Shown: piece by piece, positions 22,228 through 32,920 of the stretch
Numbering within the stretch: position 1 is the first letter of the stretch
Layout: the number at the start of each line of letters is the position of its first letter
Assembly: GCF_003369915.1 (NCBI RefSeq)
Contig: NW_022881603.1
Coordinates: forward strand, 24,846,264 to 24,910,263
Source: Drosophila miranda
Lineage: Eukaryota; Arthropoda; Insecta; Diptera; Drosophilidae
Direction: 5' to 3'
DNA length: 64,000 bases
Position numbers and translations under genes: made by a program
The notes under the pieces: model-generated
Database searches by the model: none
Told to the model about the DNA's origin: nothing
The model's input: the letters and a program-made list of their open reading frames with translations, nothing else

Positions 22228-23548
22228 CAGCCTGGATACAGAGGCATTCTGCAAGCAGAACTATACGGAAACCTTTCTCTACAACATGGTCACGTTTTGC
22301 GATCAGTACTTCATTGAATCGCTGCAGAACTTTTGCGAATCGCTTATTCTAGACAAGATCAGCATACGGAAGTGCGGCGAGATGTTGGACTTTGCCGCGA
22401 TGTACAACTGCAAGCTGCTGCACAAGGGATGCATGGACTTCATCTGCCACAACCTGGCCAGAGTTCTCTGCTACCGCAGCATCGAACTGTGCGATGAGGC
22501 GACTCTCAAATGCCTTAACGACCATTACCGTAAGATGTTCTCCAATGTCTTCGACTACCGCCAGATCACGCCCTTCTCGGAGGCCATAGAAGATGAACTG
22601 CTGCTTAGTTTTGTCGTTGACTGCGATATTGACCTGGACTATCGAATGGACCCGGTTTGTGTGCCGTACTGTTACTTCCCCTAAATATCTCTTTTCTTTT
22701 TCAGGAAACAAAGCTAAAAGCGGCAGCTGAGCTTAAGCAGAAGGACTTGCGGAGGCAAGACGCCAGTCACTACTACGAACAGCAGGCCATATCCAGCATG
22801 ATGAGATCGCTAAGCGTAAGTGAGTCTGCCTCTGGCCCTGAGGCGACTACCGGACCGCAGGAAAGCACTCGAAGCGAGGGCAAGAACTGGTCTCGTGTGG
22901 TGGACAAAAAGGAACAGAAACGAAAGCTAACCGACACTGCCCTGAAAGTGAACAACACACTTAAGCTGGAAGAGCCACCGAGGCCAGAGCTAGAGGTCAT
23001 TGAAAGGGCTCCCATTAAGGAGCAAACGCCACCGCCAACCTCCCCTGCAGAAGAGACCAGTACGCCGCTGAGTAAGAGCTACAATCTGGATCTCAGATCC
23101 CTGACGCCCCAGTCGCAGAAACTGTCGCAGAAGCAACGGAAACGTCTGTCCTCCGAATTGAAGAGCTGGCGTTCGCCTCTGGTGGAGCAAGAGCCCACCA
23201 CTCCTGTGGTTGTGCCGAATGCCTGGGGCTTGCCACCCGCCACTCCGTCGAGTAGTTCCTTTAGCGACTCACCAGCAACAGGCAGCCTTTCGGACCCCAC
23301 CTCCTTTGCCAATATGATGCGAGGCCAAGCGGCTGCCGCAAAGTTTCTCGAGGATCCTCGCCGATGAGCGACGACAGCGGGAGTCCTTCGAAAGGATGCG
23401 GAACAAGTCACTGGCCCACACACAGATCGAGGAGACAGCCATTGCCGAGTTGCGTGAATTTTACAACGTGGACAATACCGATGACGAGACAATAACCATT
23501 GAACGCAAGTCCAGACCTATCAACTTCAGTACTTGGTTGAAGCACTGA
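22223..23548 (+). pseudogene. IBTK: IBTK-like 3' fragment, copy C
   Basis: Same content as copy B (end of BTB2, intron 22655-22704, tail exon), but the SQKLSQKQRKRLS region is present. The shared extra G leads to a stop at 23365-23367. In the out-of-frame remainder, six bases are missing relative to A and B near 23517. It lacks any 5' exons. Confidence 0.88.
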
Positions 23549-26500
23549 ATGTGGTATATCACATATCACCCCTGAGGCTTCTGTCTAGTCGGATATTTAG
23601 TGATCAGAATTAGTCGCCCAAAGGAAAGGAACGTTTTCTAATGTGCATTTTAATTTGTATTTTATTAGAGTGTCCGTATTGTAATTTTAGTTGTAACTGC
23701 TCTTGAAGATTAGTAAGAATGTGCCGTCAATCAAATTTAGAACTCGGAGCCACTTGGAAAGGGGCGCATAATGTACTGGCTGGAACTTGGATGCAATCAG
23801 AGGACGACACATCGAGTAACAAACTTTATTGTATGAGTATATAGATATACATACCTATATGTATGCGGATACAGATATTTACAAGCTGTGGGGGACACAT
23901 TCAACAGATAAGACATCAACAACATATGACGAATTAATAGCCATCTAAGCTTCGCTAACCGAACCGTACCCGAAAATAAAACACGTTGCTTATGCAAATG
24001 AGATAGCAATGGAGGGACAGATCAATGGACACAATGGACAGAGAGAACCACAGAGACGGATAGGGAGAGAGAGAGGTGGGATGGCTTCTTCAGAAGCACT
24101 CCTTACGAAATAAGAACCCGTACTGATCGCACTTGTAGCGCAGCGTCTTGGTCAGCTGCGGGGGACCGCAGTAGAAGACAGTCACCTTGCCCTTTTGCTG
24201 TGCCTGCAGTTGCTTGAACACCTTGTCCCAGGTGCGGCGTCCTGCATTTGTGCGTGTCTTCAAACCCGTGATAAGATCCCGCTTGCCCTGATATAGAAAA
24301 TAGGTGAATTTTAATGGATTGAATAGAAACTGATATGCTTTACGGATATTACCTTCTCGTGGAGCAGATCCAGTGCTAGCTGAAGACCCACCGCTTTCAT
24401 GTCGGTCCTCTGCAGGGCACTTGTGATGTACATATGCATGTCCAGGAAACTATAAAACGCAAACCCATCAGCAAATCTCTAGGAAAGAAAAATATTTCTG
24501 GGCCTACCGTTCCATGGCGCCGCCTAGCTCCGCCTGCTCAATCTCCAGCTGGGAGAGAAGATTCACAAACCACTCGAAGGATCGCTGATCGCGGTTGATC
24601 CAGAAAAAGTCCACCTTCCGCAGATTCATCACAGACTTGGGGATCTCACTAGCCCACTCAAATTGGCAGCGTGGACAGCTGTGCCGCGCCTTCCAGTAGC
24701 GGTGCATGATGGACTGCAAAATGGAGGCGAAGGGTGTGACACCGATCCCGGTGCCGATGAGCCACGCATGCTGGGCCCCAAAGATGTGGCTCGAGGGAGC
24801 ACCGTACGGGCTGTCAATGAAGATCTAAGAGCGTATGCGAACACGGGGCGAAACAGAGAAGTTGGCAAATGAGATCGGGTTAGTCCCCAGGCCGAGTGGC
24901 TGAGTATGTGTGTATGTTGGTGTGACCCAAACCTCCATGACGCCCTCATCGAGTGTGACATTGCTACCGCTGTTAGTTGTGGAGCTACCGCCTCCACCTC
25001 CACCTCCGCCGCCTCGGTTGGTTAGGGATGTGGACAAAGTGCGTAGGAATGTGGGACGCCGCAGAATGGATTTTCTGCTGCTCGTACACGTTTGGTTGCT
25101 GTCCTTTTTGGTGGAGTGGATGATTGTTAGATTCAGGTGGCAGATCTGTTAGTTCTACGGCTCTTCGCTACGGCAACATACCTCGAGTGGCTTGCACACG
25201 ACATCCGCTGTCAGGCTGAGCCTGGTCATATGAAGCCTGTCGCTGGACTCCGCCTTGGCAAGCTGCCCCTGTTCCGCCCTGCTGGCCGGACTACCGCTGT
25301 TCTCCGGCGCAATCGTCAGCTGGGACTGCGACTCGTGCTCCTCCATGCTGGGCGTCTTGAAGGCGATGATGGTGGGCTTGTTGCGCATGTACCGGAAGGT
25401 CTGGGCCAGCGACTTGTTCTGCGGACTGAGATACGCCAGGCCCACGCTGTTGTTGCGGGCACGGCGCACCCGTTTGTCATCGAAAGTACGCTCCGACTCC
25501 GAACGGCCGAGGGCACGAAGACTTCGAAGAGAAAGATGGGGTTACTGATTATTCTGGCTGGATCTGGCGGCAGCGGATATACTTACGCCTTGAGTCGGCT
25601 GCGCTTCTTGATCTTTACGCTGAACCTCCCGGATCCTCGCGCTCACCGTCGCTGATGGAGGATCCGTTAACCATGCCCGTCGGACTGGGCTTACCCTTCG
25701 GCTCACCTGGCTCTTTCCGGGAGAAGGTTCGCTGCAGGTTTTTCTTGATGCTCCGGATGCGATTCACGCCCGTGGTTTGGGCGGGATCCGGTGCTTGGGG
25801 ACTGAAGGCCACGAGCTTGCGATGCTGACGAGGAGGTCGCACCGGCGGCTTTGCCTGTCCCACCATGTTTCGGGCCAGGAAATCTGTTTGCGGAGTAGAC
25901 GTGGTGGTGGCCATGTCTCCGTTCAGCGCGGGATTTCGTGCCTCGTTGAGGAGCATGAAGCTGGGCGTGGGAATGGCGTGCATGTGCTGGCCCACTTCGC
26001 TCTTGTGCAGCTTCTGCTGCTCGCTCTCGAAGTAGCGGTAGAGGCGGTTGGTACACTCGCCCACTGTACGGATGTGTAGCCACATGTAGTCCTCCTGCTC
26101 GGGCGCGGAGCTGATGGTGAACGGGTGCCACTCGTAGTTGGCGATGGCGGGAATGTTCACGAACACATAGTCGCCGGGGCGGAAGTTGAAGTTGAAAGGC
26201 CGCTTGATGACCAGATGGATTACTTTGGAAGGCAGTAGCAGGCCGGAGCTGATATAGGTTTTGCCGTGCTCGACCCGCATCCACACGTAGCGCAGCACCC
26301 GCTCCACGATGTAGACGAGACCCGGCAGCAGAAACCACTTCCAGAAGTTGGGCCCGTGGAACAGGGTGAGTATCCAAAAGGGGACGTACAGCAGGTGCGT
26401 CCAGTAGAAGACCTCGAAGCAGCCCTTGCGCCGCACGAACGGCTGCGAGCACACGAACATCACCACGAGGATGGCCAGCAGGGCGACGCCCGTGGGATTG

Positions 26501-29500
26501 GCGCAGCCCGGAATCAGTCCAAACAGGCCCGGCCGATCCGTCAGTAGCCACTCCCCGATCGTGTAGTGCCCGGCGTTGATGTTGGGGTCGTTGATCACGA
26601 TGATGGAGAAGTTGAACAGATGCATGATCGTGTGCACCAGGCTGAGAACCGAAATTGTGATCCCCGTCAGCTTGTGCAGGTAGACATGGTGTTCCAGCGG
26701 CAGATACGAAGACAATCCCCGTCCCCTGAGATACGTGAGGGAGTGCCGCAGCATCAGCACCAGGACCCATGCACAGTTGAAGTTTAGGCATTGTCCTACA
26801 AGGAGTTTGAAGATGGGACGCTGAAGGTCGTAGGAATCGGAGGTTACAAGGGCCTACGACTACTCACCGCAGGCTCTGGCTATGATGACGAAGCCATTGC
26901 TGGCCCGGTACTGGATGGCACGTGAGATGAACAGGCAGAGATTTACGGCTATGTAGAAGAAGAGGTACGTGACAAAAACCTGGTTGTTCTTCATGTAGGC
27001 CAGCGTCAGCTGGTGAGGTATCGTGTTCCACAGCCTGCCAGTGCCCGCCGGACGATCTTCAGCCACGGGCACCAGCCAGCGATCGATCCTATCAGATGGG
27101 AATCATTCAATTTAGAGTCTCTTTTTCTTTTCTAGAGCTTACGTTATACTGAGGTTCTCCAGGAGACCACCGTGTTTGTTAAGTTGATTTTTGAGTGCCT
27201 CGTAAGTGATCTCGCCGCTGTTGTGGGGATCCGCATCCTCGAACATGGCGCTGGTGAGGTCTTCGATCTGATCTTCAGAGAACTCCATGCCATTCTCCTT
27301 GATGCAGTGACGTATCACATCGTGCAACTCCTTGTGCTGAATGAGGCCATCGCCTGCGAAGGATGGATATGGATGCGATTAACTGTGGATCCTCATCGGA
27401 TCCCTACCATCGCTCAACTTACCATCTATGTCGTAGACCTTGAACAAGAAGCGTATCTTAACATAGGCCGCCTGCCCCGAGAACTGATGTATGGCATCAA
27501 TGAACTCCTGCAGCGAAATGGAGCCGGAGTTGTCCTTGTCAAAGATTTGAAAGACACGCTCCGTGAAGAAGGGCTATCCACACACGAGAAAGAGAGTTTG
27601 TTAGCCTGAAGGTATTTATGGAATACACCACTCTAAACCCACATTCTTGGAGGTGACAATCTTATGGAACTCCTCGCGGCGAATCTCCTGCTCGTTGCCG
27701 ACGGTGTTGCGGAACAGGTGCTCCAGGCGGGCCAGAGAGCTCTTGTCGAAGCCGGTCCGCGGCCGGGAGTTGGTCAGATGCGATATAAACTCCATTACCT
27801 GATTGGTGGAAATGAGATTGGTCCCATCCATGTCTATCAGGCGATACAACTTGTCCAGTATCTAGGATTAGTGGTGGATTAGTGAATGTCGATGGCTGTA
27901 CACCTGCTGTGGGGGCTATCACTTACTCCGCGCGTATGCCAGATGTCGCGGAAGTTCTTGAAGCTCACTCTGCTGTTCTCCCCGCAGATCACATAGGCTA
28001 CCGATTCGATCTGCTCGGCAAAGTCCATCTGACGGTCGTCGCTGTAACCAGAGTCCAGAGAGATCGATCTCAGTATTACCATTAACGATACCCAATACCA
28101 TGGCCCCCATCTCCCCATGGCCTGCTCCCGATCTCCTCTCCCGCTGTTGGGCTGCACGCGCTATATTTGTATTTGAATGACTTCATTACGACAGGCAGCC
28201 AATGACAGTTTCTGGCGCAGTCTCAGTCTTGGTCTTGGTCTTAGTCCCAGCTCCATTCCCATTCCCAGTCGCAATCGCAGCTTTAGCTCTAGTCTTAGTC
28301 TCAGTCTCAGTCTCAGTGCCAGCTTTAGCTGTTGCTGTTGCTGTCGAGGCATGCGGACTATGTTAGCTGTTGTATATGTTAACATACAACACAGATAGCA
28401 TCGCCATTGGCGATCCCATCGTACGGCAGACTACGCAGCTGGAATGCCTGGAGCACGCCAGAAAGGTGCGTGTGTGTGGAGTCGAGTGGAGTGGACAGCC
28501 TGCATGGCTTACCATTTTTTACTCCTCGCCTTTTTGCTGGCAAGCGAGCTAATTGTTTTGGCACCGTCACAGCACCGATCCGTGGAAGGAGGCGGAGACA
28601 GAAAACAGGGCACAGGGAGATCTAACTGCGAGTAAAGCTAAAATCCCAAAAAAAACTTACGTTAAACGCCCCTTGATATGCTCGATCCAGCGGTCTTGTA
28701 GAAGATAACCATGCCGTTCGAGATCGAAAAGCTGGAAGAGCTTTTGCTGGAATTCCTGTAAGCAGATCCGAGAAACAAGTTGTAAAATAATGAATTTATG
28801 TGTCCAGTTTGCCAGTGAGTGCCCCCATCCCTATCCCCATCCGCATCTCCATCCCCATCTAAATCTCCAGTTCGAGCCAAGTGTTAATTAATTTATGATC
28901 GTATTGTATTGTTTAAAGAAGCATTTGTTTATGGCCCGCACGTGAAGATTTATACTCGTTCCAGTGTTTACACTGGCATCGGATTGAGATCGAGAGAGAA
29001 AGATACTGCCATTTCCACTTGTATAGCATCGTAATGAGCATAATCCAAACTATTCTCGGTTCATACGATCCCACGGCGCACTCAACTATGCGGCAGTGAT
29101 GGTGATGAATGTTTTGCATAAATTATCCGCTTATTAATATTTTAATGAAATTCGATCGCACGATCATGAGCGCCCAGCACTGTCTGCACATCGAAGATAG
29201 AGCAGCCGGTTTGCATTTGGTCACCGATGATCGCCCCTCGTAGAGGAGCCCCAAAGATGATGATGAAAAATGTGCATATTTAACGGATGAGCTCTGGGGG
29301 ATCGCGCCGCGGCGATGACTGGTTGGACAGCTTTCGGGGAGCCCATAAAACGAAATACAGACGAAACGAAACACAAAGCACGAAAGTAAACACAACACAC
29401 AAAAAATGTAAGCCCATCGAGAGAGACACAAATTAAACGAGAGGGAACGTTGTGAGTTACTGCGGACACCGCAACTCTACAGTTATACCCGATACTAAGT

Positions 29501-29641
29501 CAGTATGGCTCTCCTCCGGCAGACGCCGCTAATATTAAACGACACGACAAAGAGTGCGTGCGAGAGAGACAGAAAATCAGTCTGAGCGTGACGTCGGGCG
29601 CTGCGTAACAACTGCAAATTGATTTGTTCCTATTGGCTATA
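22223..29641. repeat. Tandem unit C of the IBTK-Nox triplication
   Basis: Third direct copy. Its right end does not return to IBTK: at 29637 the DINE-1 element continues uninterrupted (CTATAAAAATGATC), so this unit keeps the ancestral connection to the Nox N-terminal exon. It carries no retroelement. Confidence 0.93.
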
Positions 29642-30557
29642 AAAATGATCCGATCTGATCCAGATTCAGGAATCTGATAGATATGGTCATTATCTATGAT
29701 TCTGCGTTTTTAGTTTTAGTTAGTTTTAGTTCTCGTATCTTCAATATTGTGGATGCAACAGATTTTCGTCTTTGGTGTGGGCGGAAGGGGGTGAGTTGAA
29801 ATTTTGAGATATACGTTTTATAGTGTGATCTAACAGGAGTGCGGATACCAAATTTGGTTACTCTAGCGTTAATTGTCTCTGAGATTTGTGAATATTCCCA
29901 GATTTTCGTCCATAGCGGTGTGGCGAAATTTTGAAACAAACTCGTCTCGGTCCGATATATTAGGAGTGTGGATACCAAATTTGGTTGCTCTAGCTTTTGT
30001 AGTCTCTGAGATCTAGGCGCTAATGTTTTACTCTAAGCAAAGCCGCCTATGCTACGTGTGTGTTAGAGAGAGACAGGGCGAGAAAAAATGAAATTGTTTT
30101 CTTGATGCTGGCTATAATAATATTACGATCCAATTCAAATTCTGCAGTCTAAAAGATATGGTCATTCTCTACAATTCTACGTTTTTAATTTTCTCATATC
30201 TTTAAAATTGTGGATGCCACAGATTTTCGTCCTTTGTGGGGGCGGAAGTGTGCGGGGCGAAGTTTTGAAATATTTTTGTAGCAGTGACATATCACAGAAG
30301 TCTGGGTCCAAAACATCGTTGCTCTAGCTCTTATAGTCTTTGAGCAATAGGCGCTGAAGGGGACGGACAGACGGACGGACGGACAGACGGACAGACAGAC
30401 ATGGCTCAATCGACTCGGCTATTGATGCTGATCAAGAATATATATACTTTATGGGGTCGGAAACGATTCCCAAACGAAACGACGAAACGACGTTACACAC
30501 ATCCACTTTTACCACAAATCTAATATACCCCAATACTCATTTTGAGTATCGGGTATA
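29437..30557 (-). mobile_element. DINE-1/Helitron-like element, complete, in Nox intron 1
   Basis: A complete element in reverse orientation to the array at 32-39 kb. It begins AACGAGAGGGAACGTTG and ends with TGAGTATCGGGTATAAAAA. Internal landmarks: the GAGAGAGACAG stretch, three diverged copies of a 'rich in GCGGAAG...ACGAAAATCTG' module, a GGAC/GACA microsatellite (30361-30400) and TATATATACTTTATGGGGTC. It has no transposase, as expected of these non-autonomous elements. It predates the triplication, because its end was copied with units A and B. Confidence 0.9.
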
Positions 30558-30828
30558 AAAATGAGTTTCTATTCTCGCATCAGGTAAAGGACCACAACAC
30601 GACGCGATGACCACAAATATGTGGCACAAGGTCAGACCCAGCAGAGAGCTTTAACTGCACAAGTACCCTGGTCCCATTGTCCCATCCAATTCCCATTCCC
30701 AGTGCTCCCATTTGCATGGCATCTCTCCCCGGTTGACGTAATTAAACCCGTTGATATAAAACAATTAAGGCTGGTACATGGTGCAGCGGAAGGAGGGACA
30801 GACAGTCCCCAGGGATACGACGACTTAC
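30558..30828. other. Nox intron 1, 5' part
   Basis: Unique intronic DNA between the DINE-1 element and the donor (GTAAGT read on the - strand at 30823-30828) of the Nox N-terminal exon. No other feature seen. Confidence 0.6.
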
Positions 30829-31583
30829 CTCATCCAGAAAGAGCTTGCGGAAGGCTTCACGTGTGTGCCTCCCCTCGCCCTCGTCAAAGAGCGCACTGCA
30901 CTCTGATATCAAGAGCCAGCGCTGCTTCTCCCGACGTGCCTCCAACTCCATGGAGCTGCAGTTTTTATCTAAATTGAGGTTGTATCGTTCCATGTACAAA
31001 TTTGATTGCAACTGAGTCGTATTCTGATGTTGATTCTGAATCGGACTCCAGCTCTGATGCTGATGCTGAATCTGATTCGAGTTCGTATTCGCCAGCGTCG
31101 CTTCCTGTTTGCCCACGCTGCTGCTGCCATCGTTGGCTATCAGAATGCTGGGAGAGGTGGCGAGCACTAAACCAACTGGGGCCGTCGCCGACGGTGGCGG
31201 CACAGCTCCATCCGTTGAGTCCAGGTCGAGTACGGCGGCGCTTGTGGTGCTATCGCCATCTGAATCCGCATTAGCGTGGACTTCCTCTACAGGATGATCG
31301 CGAGAACCGCCGTGTAATCTCTCCAGGTACTGGGCCGCCTGGTGCAGCACGTGACTGACTCCACTCGCCTGCAGCGGGACTGGCTGATGGGCCGGGGACT
31401 GCGACTCGAACTTTGGGTCCGCTTCTGCTGCTGCCGCTGCCGCTGCCGTGGTGGGCAGCTCGTCAGAGAAGGAGACCTTCTTGGGGAACGCGAGGGAGTG
31501 ATGGGTATTTCCAGAGACCTGCTCGAGGACACCGAGCCCCTATGGTTCTCCGCTTGACTCTTGGCGTCGTTGTCCTTATCCAT

Positions 31584-32057
31584 TCTAAAGGTTTATCACT
31601 GAATACACCACAGTTCGTTCACTTTTACCACATTCTAGATCCTGTCGATCAATATCAATCACTGAATCACGTTAATCTCGATTATTCTCGCGCTTCGGGG
31701 TCCGCAGTGATCGAAGTCTAACGGTTCGGTTCGATACGATTCGGTTCGGCACGACGGAGATCCAATAAGCACTTTAATAATAAGTCCAATCGGACGCAGG
31801 TGCGAGCAGCAACTGAAAGCGAAAACCCCAACGGCGCACGAATGAGGTGAGACGAGGGCCTCGGCCGCGTCGGGGCTGGGAATCGGATTTACTCGGGTTC
31901 TGGGGGCTGCTGCCTGGCTGCCCGCTTGGCTCGGCTGAATGATCGCTTTTGAAAACGCGTTTCGGCTTAAAACGTGCCGAATATCGGTTTAATATTTCAA
32001 ATAATATTTCTGCCAGCGAGAGACCCACAACCAGAACCAGCGAGCGATCGAGCAAGT
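31584..32057 (-). promoter_or_regulatory. Presumed Nox 5' UTR and upstream region
   Basis: Unique DNA upstream of the Nox start codon (ATG read at 31581-31583). It includes a CGATTCGGTTCGG-type repeat at about 31724-31752. An open stretch on the - strand (31774-32076) has no family features. No clear TATA box or initiator was identified. Everything beyond it is DINE-1, so any distal promoter elements have been separated from the gene. Confidence 0.4.
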
Positions 32058-32595
32058 TTTTATACCCGATACTCAAAATGAGTATTGGGGTATATTAGAT
32101 TTGTGGTGAAAGTGGATGTGTGTAACGTCCAGAAGGAATCGTTTCAGACCCCATAAAGTATATATATTCTTGATCAGCATCAATAGCCGAGTCGATTGAG
32201 CCCTGTCTGTCCGTCTGTCCGTCCCCTTCAGCGCCTAGTGCTCAAAGACTATAAGAGCTAGAGCAACAATGTTTTGGATACAGACTGTGATATGTCACTG
32301 CTACAAAAATATTTCAAAACTTCGCCCCGCCCACTTCCGCCCCACAAAGGACGAAAATCTGTGGCATCCACATTTTTAAAGATACGATAAAACCAAAAAC
32401 GCAGAATCGTAGAGGATGACTATATGTTCTAGAATGTAAGATCTCAACTAGATCGTATAATTATTATAGCCAGAATCAAGAAAACAATTTCATTCTTTCT
32501 CGCTCTGTCTCTTTCTAACACAGAGGTTTCATGGTCGGTTTTGCCAATTGCAAAATATGAGTTCAAGGATCTCAGAATCCATAAGAGCTAGAGCA
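32058..32595 (+). mobile_element. DINE-1/Helitron partial monomer
   Basis: Begins TTATACCCGATACTCAAAAT and contains the GTCC/GTCT microsatellite and the first ACGAAAATCTGTGGCATCC module. It breaks off after CATGGTCGGTTTTGCC and a second 'ATAAGAGCTAGAGCA' block, where unique DNA starts. Its variant bases (TTTCTAACACAGAGG, GGTTTTGCCAATTG) match the copy at 53.5-54.55 kb better than the array monomers, which suggests a separate insertion. Confidence 0.8.
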
Positions 32596-32920
32596 TTGGA
32601 TTGGATGGATATGCTCATATCGTACGTCTCGTACGCCATACAATGTATGGGGTATGAATCTGTATCTGTATCTTGAATCTGAATATCGAGTCGTAAAATG
32701 CCTGCCTATCGCTGAGCGGAGCTGTTGCTGTTGTTGCCCCTGGTGCTGCTCCAATTGCCTTGTCCGTATCTGTGCGTCATTTGGTTGATATTCTAATTTG
32801 GTTTTTGCGACTCCCATACGAATGGGATGCCGATGCCCCTGCCCATAACCATGACAGGCAGGTGCAAATAATTCTGTTGTAGTCACAGACGCTTCTTCCA
32901 GCGAATCGACGTCTTCAGTT
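32596..32920. other. Unique island between DINE-1 copies
   Basis: About 325 bp of non-repetitive sequence. The - strand is open across it (32572-32886 and further upstream in frame), with a Gln-rich tract encoded by CAA/CAG-type repeats near 32730. It could be a remnant of a Nox upstream exon or a 5' UTR segment. No domain is recognised and no splice sites are convincing. Confidence 0.3.

Larger units (their letters stand above)
24090..31583 (-). pseudogene. Nox: Nox, the only copy joined to its N-terminal exon (copy C)
   Basis: Thirteen exons inferred, 5' to 3': 30829-31583, 28661-28755, 27927-28041, 27643-27861, 27423-27573, 27143-27353, 26868-27088, 25587-26795, 25182-25521, 24933-25145, 24508-24824, 24353-24449, 24090-24287. 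Lengths sum to 4,141 nt; one added base at each of two frameshift points gives 1,381 codons, near the length expected for insect Nox. Order: long low-complexity N-terminus ending in RWLLISECSALFDEGEGR, EF-hand-like exons, six-helix haem domain, FAD site (HPFTISS), a Gly-rich insert, NADPH sites, terminal Phe. Frameshift 1: about 31483-31486, in a run of four C in the N-terminal exon. Frameshift 2: near 25625, shared by all copies. Val becomes Trp before LIGTGIG by a local base rearrangement, and the ribose motif reads DSPYG. The intron before 28755 contains a DINE-1 element. Fly Nox is a calcium-dependent superoxide source at membranes. Confidence 0.88.
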
